Assembly (NCBI GenBank): GCA_016648135.1 | Contig: JADDOH010001555.1 | Location: 62,001 to 126,000, forward strand | Reading direction: 5' to 3' | Origin: Agrypnia vestita | Taxonomy: Eukaryota > Arthropoda > Insecta > Trichoptera > Phryganeidae | DNA: 64,000 nucleotides | In this document: positions 34,961 through 46,044 of the stretch, piece by piece | Position numbering within the stretch: position 1 is the first letter of the stretch | How the letters are laid out: every line of letters starts with the position of its first letter | Notes under the pieces: model-generated | The model's input: the letters and a program-made list of their open reading frames with translations, nothing else | Told to the model about the DNA's origin: nothing | Databases searched by the model: none | Translations under genes and position numbers: made by a program

Positions 34961-36599
34961 CGAGGTGCGTTTCGTCACTCCGATAATCCATGCCCTCTGC
35001 TATACCTCACCTTTGTACTCGGTCATTGGTCCGGCTTACATCGTCGCCTGTTTGCCTTGCTCAGCGATTTTGTCTCAACCTCTGTATCGAGGGCAACGAC
35101 CTGCCATCTCGATGTCAGCATCTGTGGTAACTCATTACACGGGTGTCTATGTGTATGTGTCCCGGGCCACCACAAAGATAAAAACGCTGAAGGAGCTAAA
35201 CGCCATATAGAATCTCATTCTAGAATTAGGTATTTTGAAGAATAGTAAAAAGACGCTTGCAAAATTGTTTTACGTCTGATGGGGACTACTTTTATAGGAA
35301 TAAAACTAATAAAGATGATAAAATACAGATTTTTTGACAAATGAAAAATAGGGAATAATAAAAGAATCAAAAAATAATTTGAAATAAAGTCTATTATAAA
35401 ATGTTTAATAATTTATGTAGGGATATTTGAAAAGCCGAAGTTAATAAATAAATTTAATACTATAATTAAAATAATACAATTGTCCTTATTTAATTCTAAT
35501 TATTTATAAAAGTTTTGGTCTCTAAAATTTTAACCCTTACCCATACTAATGTTAAGACATAATCTGTTTAAATATACTATATGAAAGAAAATAATATAAA
35601 ATAATATGAATAATAGGAAGTAGGAAGCCATTGTTCAAAATTGATTACCAAATATTTAAATTTCATTACAAAAATTACCAATAAGGATATTATATAGGAT
35701 ATATAAGGATAGAATGATGGAAAAATTGAAAAATTGTTTATTTTTCATATAAGAAGGATTTGATATGAGAAATGGTGAATTGCTTGCAAGTCAGCCAATG
35801 CTCATTTATTTTTTTCATAGTTACCTTGATTCAAAACGTTAGGAGTAAGAGGGACAAAGAAACAAGCAAGTCCTTGACATACACTGAATTGCATGGTTCG
35901 ACCATATGGCCCCTGGCCCCATATCGACCCCTGGCAGCCATACCTTCCGCCGATGTTCCCAACGACGTGACTCATGCTGATGCTCATCGCTAGATGGCAC
36001 CTTAATTTGTACATCACTATTTAATTATCATTTATAATAATTATTGATTTATTATTTGATTGTTGAGCGTTGTGTGTCAGAAGAGTGTGCTGCTCCATCC
36101 TCTTTGCCAACCCTGATAGAAGTAATTGATTATTATTTTTAATATAAAAACAGGATGAATATTGTTCGCCCCCACCCGTCTAATGACAACAGAATGTCAA
36201 AACTCTGAAATTTTTCCTCACGTTTACTATTAAGTAATTCCATAGTAATCCCAGGATGTCGATACATAAAAATAAATTATTACAATGCGCGTTTTATTTT
36301 ATGTTTAATAGTTTTTTATTTAATTATTTATTACAAAATATTTAATTATTTATTTATTATAAAAATAATAGTTAATACTGCGACATCTTTAGTTATTGTA
36401 CATCAGAATTATCTAAATATTTATCGACAGTAATGCGTTATCAGAGCGAAGTCCGTTTTTAATTTGAACAAAGTTCAGAGCGTTGCAAACAGATCTGAGA
36501 TTTAATAATGGAGAATACTGATCTAAAATAATAAACTAGTGGCAACATTTTTAAATCTGCCAATAAATAACAGAGAAAAAGAATATTGAAGTGAGTGAA
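34961..36599. other. Non-coding stretch, no gene seen
   Basis: Mixed composition at 34961-35215 and 35860-36000, AT-rich elsewhere. Frames are short and overlap on both strands. Confidence 0.4.
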
Positions 36600-36715
36600 T
36601 TTTAGCGCAGAATGATTGACTTGCCTGTGACGTCACGCGTCCGCACAGCCGAGCGCCGGAGCACGAGTCGCGATGTACACCGGGTAGGAGATATGACGTC
36701 ACGCGACTCCAACGG
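36600..36715. promoter_or_regulatory. CpG-rich island with two full CRE palindromes
   Basis: TGACGTCACGCG occurs twice, at 36628-36639 and 36694-36705, 66 bp apart and in the same orientation. TGACGTCA is the palindromic site of CREB/ATF bZIP proteins. Between them the sequence is rich in CpG (GCGCCGGAGCACGAGTCGCG), unlike the AT-rich flanks. A promoter or enhancer is plausible; no transcript start can be shown. Confidence 0.45.
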
Positions 36716-38859
36716 ACAAAATTATTCATGCACAACGCAAATTTAAAATTCTATTAATTTGTTAGTTTTTAATTACCCTAATTTTATATAAATAACTAAG
36801 CTTTCAATATACCGGTTGGCGGACATTATAAAAATCTATAGGTGTAATAATTATTTTCTGGGTCACCGTGCCGCCCAAATTCTTTCATACACCGCTGAAT
36901 TGGCTGAAATAATATTGATCCTTCAAAAAAAAATTAAATTTTAATTAAACTCACGTAGAGATAAAACACACTCTATGTTTTTTTAATCAATTCAATGTAG
37001 AGATTTCTTTGTTTAATTACAATATACAAGAATGTAATGAAAATAGTTTTCTTAGATTTAAACGTACTTTTTTTCTACCTCAATAACTGCAAAATTATTA
37101 TGTTGGAATATTATTTGTATAATCAACATGAAAACACTTCATATTACATTATTTTTTTTAATTATCAACATGTTTTGTATCCCGTCATCAGTGTAACTGG
37201 ATATTAAAAATTAGACACAAACTATAGACATAAACAAAATAAAAAAATAAATATATTGAAGATGAATAACTTATTAAGAATTAAATTAAAACAAATGTCA
37301 AAAAAGGACCTGCATATTTATAATATTTAATTAAATATTAAAATTTTTATCTAATTTTAAATTTATCCAGCCGCAATAAAATCCAATTATCCAAATGCAA
37401 TGTTATTTGTATCTAAAATTTGCAAACTCTTAAGACATCAACATCAAAAGAAAAGTTTGTTTACAAAATTTAATTAGCTAATTCAGAATAGTTATTACCT
37501 TTTAAATATCTATAGTACTCTTTAATTCTAATATTAAAATTTCTGCAGGTTTACCAATATAAAAATGATTACAATCATTACAAATTAATTTATAAACTTT
37601 ATTAACCCCCGATTTTTTTTCTGCCCACCTGCTTCCACGAGAAATTTTCTATCATGAGAAAACAAATAATGTAAGGATCATGGAGCTCTCGGGAGAAGTA
37701 CCGTACATAACGGTGGCTGGCCTGTCCAGTCTCCTTGCGTTAAGTGTTAAGATAACTCTCAGCTAAATATCGCCAAGGCGACAAGGTGGGTCCCCGGGTT
37801 AGGGGTTAAATGGGTGCTTTAGGTATATCATAGGAGGAGAGAATGGGGGGGCTGGAATGGCGGGGGGCGGAAATTTGAGGATGGGAAATTGTACGGATTA
37901 GGGGAAAAGTAGGATGTGTTAGTGGGGTAGGGGGTAAACCCTCTAAGCGCAACATGATTTTGTAATAACTTTCGCAAGAAAACACACGCTAATTGCTGAT
38001 GATGAATGATGTGTATTTTTTCGGCTTTTTTAAGAGAGATGTTTTTGTTTAATTATTTGATTACATTACGTATATTAAAAAATTAAATTAATTTCGAAGA
38101 AATAACTACAGCCTTTTCAAATACAAAATCAAAATTTAAAAGCACTATTGTATGTATTTCATTGGAATGTATAAGGATCTAATAGAGATGCCTAGTAAAC
38201 AAAATTTAGATAAACATTTTTACTGACTTTAAAGCCAAACCGGAGATTTTGAAACGAATTCGCTTTTTATAAAATGTTTCTTTAAAACACCAATATGGGT
38301 TCAACATTAATTATTAATTGACACACTTTGCTAGATAATCATATTCAAACATTTCATGTATTTTTTTTCATATATAGTAGCGCATTTGCTTCTAATTCTC
38401 TCGTAGGTATAATAATGGTAAACAAAACATTTTTTTTTATTCCCAATATAGTATGCTATAATAGGTATTATCAAAAAAGGCTAGGATCGATGAAACTCTT
38501 TTCGTTGTAAATAATTCCTAGTTGATATTCGTATATAATACGTATAATATTAGTGATGAATTAAATCACTATTTTACCAATTATTGTGAAGATGGTGATG
38601 ATTGGCACCATCGCCAATTGCTGCTTTGTTATTGAAAAGTTCATTCTATGCAGAAACATTTTCTTAGTGACTAAACAAAAGAATATATTTTTTAGTCAAT
38701 ATTTTAATGTCAATAGGCCTACAGGTAGGCAGTACAAAACTGATGAAAGATGTACCATTATGTATTTTGTTTGTTTAGGCTCCTTTCAAAAAACTATTTT
38801 GTTTCAAAAACTTTTTCATAAACTTGTTTTTAATTTAATTTTTTTTTTCAATTTTACTA
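36716..38859. other. Non-coding stretch with a G-rich tract at 37840-37930
   Basis: Within a GC-rich block (37675-37945) the plus strand has several G-runs (GGGGGGG, GGGGGGCGG, GGGG, GGGG), enough for a possible G-quadruplex. A degenerate hammerhead motif lies at 37166-37191. The rest is AT-rich. Confidence 0.4.
37166..37191 (-). ncRNA. Degenerate hammerhead-like motif
   Basis: Minus strand: canonical CTGATGA (37185-37191), a short GGGATAC segment where stem II should be, AAAAC (37172-37176; G12 lost), then ATGTTGATAATT, i.e. the AC-AT-GTT order seen in other copies. Probably inactive. Confidence 0.35.
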
Positions 38860-39020
38860 TTCAATAGACCAATAGGCCCAATCACAGATGCGAAACGCAT
38901 CACAAAAAACACATAGGCATGAGTAAATTACTTAGATTAATTGTGAGCTTACCGGGAATCGAATCCGGAACCCTCCGTGTGAGAAACCAGTGTCATGCCC
39001 ACTGGGCTTCGAAGGCCGTT
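38860..39020 (-). repeat. tRNA-derived SINE, family 2
   Basis: Minus strand: CCCAGTGGGCATGACACTGG, then TTTCTCACACGGAGGGTTCC and GGATTCGATTCCCGG (B box with one change), followed by a body starting GCTCACAATTAATC. Parallel to 8560-8703. Confidence 0.65.
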
Positions 39021-40677
39021 AGCTGCAGTTTGTTAAAGAATATAATTACTTAATATTTCCACAACATTTAGATTTTTGAGGTAATTTTGTTTTCAATTTA
39101 TTAAAAATGATATTGTGATTACGAAAATCACACTTATATTAATTTAGAACACAGGTATATAAATTGAAAATAAAAATTATGAAGAATTAATATTTTATTT
39201 TTGTTTTTTGAAATAAATATTTTTCACGAACTTAGGAATCTTAGTAGGTATCACGTACATTAATTATATTTTTCCCAAATGAATGCCACATCTTCGTAGT
39301 ATATTATGTGTTCGATGTTCTTATGAAGGGAACAATAGTAAATCAAGATCGCCTTCAACGTGTAATTGCATATTAAGATTGGATATTCTTCACTGTACGG
39401 GGTGGTTCTGGCGGCGAGAGGGTGGCGGGCGGCCGGCTTGACGGGCGGGGGTGGGATCGGCGCCATGAGCGAGTGACGGGCCCAGGTAATGGGGATGGAG
39501 CCTAACCGAGCGGAAACTGCTTCATTTCATCGTGCAGGAAGATAAGTCGATAATGCACAGGTACTGGACGTAATAACGGATAGATTTATCGTGCCCACCG
39601 ATCCGATTGATCGAAATGTGAAATAATGCCTGGAAAAGTAATAAAGGACTCAGCATTCCTGGTTCGCGTGTTAAAATACAGTAACTCGAGGTAGTTCATT
39701 ATGAAGTTCTGAATATCAGTTTTCAAAACTTGTAATAACCTTTTAATAATATATCTATATTTTAGTCATTATTTTAACAAAATATTATTTTTTTATTATT
39801 TTTACGTTATTTTTTCATTAAAAGTTTTTACTTACGTAATTAAACCTATTATTGCTTATTTTATTTCCAGAATTTTCACATATGTAAAAAAATGTGTTTT
39901 TACCAAACAGAATTTTTATAAATATTTTAAATAGGTATTTAATCATTGTTGTCTATAATTCAGAAAAATATATTAATAAATATCATTAATCCGATTACTG
40001 TATAGTCCTAGATAAGTATGCTAACAGCTGTGTACGTATTTTTGATATTTGTTTTTAGCGTTAACTTTGCTGTTAAACTTAACTAACTGTTTTATTTTAA
40101 TTAATAAGTAAGTATTAAATTGTTAAAATAAATCAGAATTAGCCAATTTGAAAAATATACATAAAACAAATAATATGTTAATTATTTAAGTTTATAATGA
40201 ATTTTAGTATTTTGTAGTATTTTTATCGTTTCAGTTCAGAGTTTTTAGTTTTATACATACCAGATTATATTTGGTGGTTACCAAATATATTTTTTCCGGG
40301 TGTATTTCCAAATAGCATATTCTTTTTTTCAAATTTTATTCGTCGCAACAAAATAAGTTTTATTTATAGCATATACCCATACATTAGAATAATTATTTTA
40401 TTTTATTTGGTCCACTCAATCCCAATACGGTACATTAGATTAAAATATATACCTACACAAAATACTCAATACAAAGTAAAATTTAAAAATATCCTTGAAA
40501 TATTCATCCTAAATGTTTTAGATTCAAAGTATTCAAAAATTGAGATTGAAATTCAGAAAATTTTAGTGTACCTGATTGTATTCATATTTATTGAAAAAGA
40601 TTTTACTTCAACGTTCTTATTCAATTTAATAAAACAAAATTTAAAGCAATTCAATTTTATTTCGCATTTGTCTGTTA
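39021..40677. other. Non-coding stretch with a GC-rich patch at 39395-39500
   Basis: On the minus strand the patch begins with an ATG at 39466 followed by a proline/alanine-rich reading MAPIPPPPVKPAARHPLAA and a GTACAGTG that could be a splice donor. This might be a first exon, but no second exon is visible and I recognise no product. Confidence 0.3.
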
Positions 40678-41265
40678 ATGTATTTTCGTGGCAAGACTCA
40701 GATTACGCATCTCGAAAGCCCTCATAAACCGAATTCCCCGAAAGTTTACCGCCACGTGATAAATCGCGTAATATGGGTAAGAAAAAAAGAAACAAAGTTT
40801 TTTGAGCGCCGATCTTCTAAGTGTAAAATCTGGTACACAAAAGAGGTTATAAAGAGTTTTAAAGGGAAAACTTTCCCCGCCGGTAACACTCTTCCAGAAG
40901 AAAGAAGGCTGGAGTTCACCTTTAGGGGATGTGCGGAGATAAGAAACACCCTAAAAAAGTTTCGCGAAAACAGAGTGAAAATTAAAAAAAAAGTAAAAAA
41001 GAAAAAAGTTGGAATTGAGTTTCACAAATGACCCGATGTTAACGCCTTAAAACTGTCTTTAAACTTTTAACTTCCCATCATTAGTATTTTACCTTTCTTG
41101 GGGTGAGAGCTGTATGGAAAAAGGGGAATTATGTGCGGAATCCCGGGTCAGGAGTTTACCTGGCTTTATCTGTTTGAGTACTACCTTTCTCGGACTTTTA
41201 TTTTCATTGTTCCCGGACTACGGAATGGAATTACCTTTTGGCCAAACGGATAAGGGGGTGTATTA
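40678..41265. other. Mixed-composition block with a basic 117-codon frame
   Basis: The plus frame 40678-41031 is open for 117 codons, rich in Lys/Arg (ending KIKKKVKKKKVGIEFHK) and without known motifs. The block continues to 41265 at higher GC with a CACGTG at about 40752 and CTTTATCTG at about 41164. It could be an unusual small gene, but a conserved non-coding element or chance open frame is at least as likely. Confidence 0.25.
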
Positions 41266-41700
41266 AAACCGGAGTAGCTTTATTACTTAACTCAATGATT
41301 TTTCCTAAATACCGGTAAAAGAAAATTGAGTAATAAGCAAATAAGTTAATGGAATCAAAGGTTATATTTTTCTTTTCTTTTTTATTATTCCAATACCCAT
41401 GGTTACCACAAGCAAGGGCAAAATTTGCCCAATAATCATTTTCAAGTACGTCACCCTCTGTTTTGTCAATTGCATAGTGGTAATTTTGCTATGATTTTCC
41501 TCACTATATATGTTTAATGTTATAATATTAATTTTAAAATACTGTCACGAAAATATGACTGAGGGGGGAGGGAAGGGAGGGTTAAATAAAACACTAAGAC
41601 ATGATTTTTATCGGAGCACCGTTTATTAATTCAGCTAATTCGTATGCTTATATATCAAATTCTAAAATGTAATTACCACGTACCTATATGACAATTGAAT

Positions 41701-41810
41701 ATTATATTTATTTTTATTTATTTATTTTATTGTTTATTTACATTTTTTAATAAAAGTTACTAATAACTGCCACACTAAGTAAAAACCTGTTCTGTGGCAG
41801 TTATTCTCAT
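41701..41810 (+). repeat. Conserved-loop hairpin repeat, copy 2
   Basis: A T-rich tract, then a perfect 13-bp stem AATAACTGCCACA (41762-41774) / TGTGGCAGTTATT (41793-41805) around an 18-nt loop CTAAGTAAAAACCTGTTC. The loop is shared with copy 3 while the stem is not. Confidence 0.7.
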
Positions 41811-42949
41811 ATGATATTTATGTGATATTAACAAATTACAATTAAAGAAAGTATAAACGTAAGAATGAAACTAGATCAATAATAATAAAGTGAATCATAG
41901 GAATACCTAAATTTAAAAGAAAAGAAAATATACATACAAAATTAAGATAAGAATTTAAGTAGTTACAAAAATAAATATTATATTATAGTATACTTTAAAT
42001 TATATAAATCAGTTTTTGCCAATTCAGAGGTCAAGGGCGGATCACTTCTTCAACTTACCTTTTACCTGATATTTTTATAAACTTAGTAATACGATGTTTA
42101 AAAGGTTTGTGTAAAGTTATTTCTTTAGTTTCATTAAGTAACTTGTAAAAAACAAGCGGGGCAGTGAAATTAAATTGTCTTTGCCCAAAAGACGTTTTCC
42201 TTTTAGATATCTCGAAATTAAGTTTATTTACCAGCCTTGTAACCCGTGTTTGCTGTGTACGATTAAAATTTACCTTGTCCTTATGGAATTTTACAAGTAT
42301 GGTTTTAAGGTATAATAGTCTCGGGTCAAAAAACGTTAAATATTCCAAACAAATTATTACAATTTTTGATTGCGTGATTTCATTTTTTTTTACTACTCGA
42401 TGGTATTGAAAATTCTTTCCAATTTGGCATTGTTAAATTAAAGGTACATACACATAGTCATGTAACACTCGTGACATTAATCCGTGAGTTGGATGGCGGT
42501 CCGAGGAGCTTTCAGCCAGGAGCACAGGTATGGGAGGAGCAGACTTAAAACTCTGATGGTATAATGCGCACTACTCTAATGTCAGTTTAATCCAATTACA
42601 TTTGTCTGAGCAGAGCGTAGGGCGGACTTGTGGAGCGAGCTTCGCGCAAAGGGAGCTACCGAAGCGCTCTTTCATTTATAATACATTATTATTGAAACAA
42701 ACGAGTGCCGTCGCGTTAAATACAGCTTCGAGACAGCACATTAAATCATTTCAATGTGTTAGTAATCGATTAGAGAAAATATATCAAAGCATTTCTTCTT
42801 TTGGTTTGATAAGATTATTTGATATATATGTATTACTCATTTTTACAAAGTTAATGTCCAGGAAATAAAAAAAAATATTTAAGAATATTTCGATGTACCT
42901 ATGTATTAAGAACGCAATTACTGAATTTTGTCCAAAGAGGAATCAATAT
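41811..42949. other. Non-coding stretch with a GC-richer patch at 42480-42670
   Basis: The patch contains TTAATCCG (42478) and TTAATCCAATTA (42588), sites of the kind paired-type homeodomain proteins bind, amid CpG-containing sequence. No gene seen. Regulatory role is a guess. Confidence 0.3.
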
Positions 42950-43140
42950 TCCCAGTAGGAGTGGGACCCACTACAGACCCAGGGCCGTTCAGCTCCCATA
43001 TCAGCCCTACACTTTTGCCATCCAGATTAGCGTTGTTTTAACGCTAAAGCAGTTTCCTCGCTACGCTGCTGACGAAGCAGAAGTACTTGTGCGACGCGGC
43101 GAGGAATCTGCATAAACCACTTCACTATCCCTGGGTTGAA
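42950..43140 (-). mobile_element. 3'-end fragment of the element family inserted at 30528
   Basis: On the plus strand GGGACCCACTACAGACCCAG, then CCATATCAGCCCTACAC and a GCTAAAGC after a hairpin follow the same order as 30535-30632. The hairpin AGCGTT/AACGCT (43029-43045) corresponds to GCAT/ATGC (30610-30623) with changed, still pairing, stem bases. Confidence 0.5.
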
Positions 43141-43243
43141 ATATGAGATAATTTATCTTAAAGAAAATGTCAAAGCACAAAATAAAATCACGTAATGAAA
43201 TAACAATAAATAACACAATATAATTAAATTGGATAATCATCAA

Positions 43244-43400
43244 TTAAGATAAAATAACTAAGTCTTATAGAGGCAAAGCTATTTAATATGAGAAACACGT
43301 ATGAAAGTCTTTATAGGGTGGCCACAGGGCTTATGACCTGTATTAGCTGGCTTATGTGATCACTTTACACAATGCAGGTGTAAGTATTTTTATAAATGAA
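43244..43400 (+). mobile_element. MITE family A, copy 4 (partial)
   Basis: The head AAGTCTTATAGAGGCAAAGC and the following GTATGAAAGTCTTTATAGGG, GGGCTTATGACC and GTGATCACTTTACACAATG match copy 1. The right part is missing. Confidence 0.6.
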
Positions 43401-43579
43401 TTACCATGATGAGCAATAATTCAGTGTTATCATCAAAATAATGTATGTAATTTTATTGATTAATATGACTGAATTTGAGGTACAACACGATTATTTTGAT
43501 TTACAATAAATTTAATTTTGTAATACACACATCATGTGTAATTTATTTCCCTCTCATCATCAGGTGTAATTTATTTAGT

Positions 43580-43740
43580 ATTTATTTTTTTTATTTATTT
43601 TTTTATTTATCTTCATCTTGTTACATGACAGGAGATGGAGCCGCTCATCTCACTAGGAAGAACCTGTGCCGAGATGAGCAGCTGAACAATATAGTTAGAA
43701 CAAAAAATAATAAAGATATACAACAATATACTATATAACT
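43580..43740 (+). repeat. Conserved-loop hairpin repeat, copy 3
   Basis: A T-rich (TTTATT)n tract, then CTCATCTC and GAGATGAG paired around a loop ACTAGGAAGAACCTGTGCC, clearly akin to the loop of copy 2, followed by an A-rich segment. Stem sequences differ completely from copy 2. Confidence 0.65.
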
Positions 43741-43745
43741 ATAAA

Positions 43746-43764
43746 ATTAATTAATTAATTAATT
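43746..43764. repeat. (TTAA)n microsatellite
   Basis: Five repeats of TTAA-type units. Confidence 0.85.
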
Positions 43765-44891
43765 GAGTATATAAATATAAAATGTGGATAATAAGAACAG
43801 AATATACTGTAAAATACAAAAGCAATAGTGAAAGTAGAGTAATATATATAAAAATCATATGCATGGATTACTGACACATCGCTTTTTTCTTATCAAAGAA
43901 CCACTAAATAATACGTCTAAATTGATTTTAAATATCAATATTGTATCAAATTGTGTCTTCTTCAAATTTTGCGAATAGATTTTTTGGATTTTATAAACAC
44001 AATATTCAATTTTTCATTTTTACTACAATTAATGTTTATGGTAAAAATTCATTATGCTGGAATTACGTTATACCTACTTAATTTGTAACCTCCCTTCCCT
44101 GTTTTAACCCCCTTATCCCATAAATGATCTGTCTTAACTTAATTTTAGTACATTTCTTGTCCTGAAAAAGCGAGAATCGTTCCCGAAACATGCTGAATTA
44201 TTATAATAAAAATGAATTGTGGTCGAAATAAAGTATTAATTAATTAATTTATTAATTGTATAATTATTTTTATAAGTAGGTACAGAACTTTAATAGCATT
44301 ACGTTAAATATCTGATGTATAACACTGTTATATATTATTTTAACTACTGTCTCATTAAAAAATATGCTTGTACTGCTTCCCATATACAAGTTTTTAACTT
44401 TGATGGGGCAGTAATAATAATAACTAAAATAAAATGTAAATTTATATTACTATACTATAAAAATATAAAGTATTATGATAAAAAAAAATTAAAAATTAGA
44501 ATTTTTCATTTAGAAATCCTATATTGCATGTATGCAATAATTTTGAATCCTATGAAATCATTATAAGACAGACAGTTAAAATAACACAATAAATCAAGCA
44601 ATTAAAAGGCGATATATAGAAAATTAAGATTATATTTTACGTTTATAAATTTTTCTACACTGAAATAGCTACCTACATGTTTCAAGATGAATGTTCCGTT
44701 ATGAGAACAATTTCGTTAGCTGTCAAACGACAGCTAACGAAAACCACAGATAAGCGAACGGACGATCCGAGCGAATATAGTCATCCAGAGAAAAAAATGT
44801 ACCAGATTACTTACGTGTGGAATATTCTCGACTGCGTATTACAAAATAGTGTTCCAGTAACATATGTCAGTGTCTCTGCCTCTAAAAAGAG
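43765..44891. other. AT-rich stretch with a 14-bp perfect hairpin at 44711-44742
   Basis: TTTCGTTAGCTGTC (44711-44724) and GACAGCTAACGAAA (44729-44742) flank a 4-nt loop AAAC. No terminator function is implied in a eukaryote. No gene seen. Confidence 0.6.
44162..44193 (+). ncRNA. Degenerate hammerhead-like motif
   Basis: CTGAAAA (G8 lost), stem GCGA/TCGT, then CCCGAAACATGCTGAA, with the GAAAC-AT-G order of other copies. Probably inactive. Confidence 0.25.
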
Positions 44892-45085
44892 TAGCTTGTT
44901 GGTCCTGTGGTTAGGACTATCGCCTCGTGATCCAAAAGTCGCGGGTTCGAACCTCACTCCAGACCAGTAAGTTAGTCCTATTTTCATAGCACAAGCGTTT
45001 AGCTTAGTTTGAAAATAGTAAGAATATTGATGTGACACGTATTCCGTGTTCGCATCTCTACTTTAAAAAAAAAAAAATAATAATA
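44892..45085 (+). repeat. tRNA-derived SINE, family 1
   Basis: Head with CCTGTGGTTAGGAC and perfect B box GGGTTCGAACC (44941-44951), body CACAAGCGTTTAGCTTAG, tail block ACACGTATTCCGTGTTCGCA, then a long A run with AATAATAAT. It is very close to the copy at 6691, so the family was active relatively recently. Confidence 0.85.
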
Positions 45086-45589
45086 AATGTTTAATTTATT
45101 TTAAGTCTTTCATTCCGATTCCACCGCTGCGAACAAGCGGATACTTACACTTATTTTGCAATATTAATATTTATTTGGTAATTATAATCCATCTAATTTT
45201 GAAACCAACTTATCTATATTTTAATTCAAGGCTATGTAGATAATTAAAAAAAAACTGGAAATCGATTAAACATGAGAGGCCATACCGGAATATTATAGAA
45301 AAAGACATTTCGTACAAATTTGCAGCGCGGTGCGCGCGGTGCAGCAGTCTTATTTTGACATTTGGCGAAGCGGATGGCGAAGCTATAGAAATAAGTGAAC
45401 TTAGAGAATTACAAATTAATGTACCTGTGCGGAATACTCCGAGTTCCAGTTAAAATTGTGTCCAGTGGCTCTGTTTACAAATAAAAGTTTTAATATTCAG
45501 TGTTTCATTTGGATCCTACTACCGCTAATATTTATTTTGAATTTGAAATATCTGTGGATAAATTGGTAACACATCAATTTAAAAATAAA
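45086..45589. other. AT-rich non-coding stretch, no gene seen
   Basis: A short GC-rich piece (GCGCGGTGCGCGCGGTGC) occurs at about 45325; nothing else is supportable. Confidence 0.4.
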
Positions 45590-45990
45590 ACTAACTTAAC
45601 CAACTACAACTAACAAAACTTAACTTAACAAAACTAACTACTTAACAAACACGCCGTTTCCCCGTGGGGGTAGGCAGAGACATGTCCCGACATACAACTT
45701 TCGCTTCGTCTACATTCATACATCTTCGCATGCAAGCTCGACGGTTGTTCAGGCTTCTAACAGGACCATCATTATATATCTTTCTTACGATTCTTTCCTC
45801 ATGCATTCGCTCAACATGCCCAAACCACCTGAGCGACCCAATTTTTATTCTATGTATTATGCTACGATCAGCTATACATTCATTCCTTATATATTTATTC
45901 TTTATTCTATCATACATGGATTTGCCGCACATACGTCTAAGGGATCTCATCTCCACTGCATTCCATACTACTAAAAGCAAATTTAATTAA
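45590..45990 (-). pseudogene. Non-LTR reverse transcriptase 3' relic
   Basis: The minus-strand frame (45980-45642) reads EMRSLRRMCGKS, then RIKIGSLRWFGHVERM, and ends RRACMRRCMNVDEAKVVCRD with a PTGKRR tail. This is the C-terminal end of a reverse transcriptase widespread in insects (family pattern LRWFGHVERM ... RRACMxRxMxVDEAxxVCxDR ... YPSGK). Everything upstream, including the catalytic palm, is absent. Beyond the stop, the minus strand runs into a TTAGTTAGTT-like tail at 45590-45650. Relatives: 15000, 59866, more weakly 8160 and 17880. Confidence 0.75.
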
Positions 45991-46044
45991 TATAAACCTT
46001 AAATAGCAAATTGATCGAATTGTTCATTAATTAAATGAGGCGAA
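45991..46044. other. Short AT-rich spacer
   Basis: Nothing recognisable. Confidence 0.3.

Noticed and set aside
43068..43080. Hammerhead core CTGACGA at 43070 (also 24450)
   Set aside because: No GAAA block or stem II at suitable distance.
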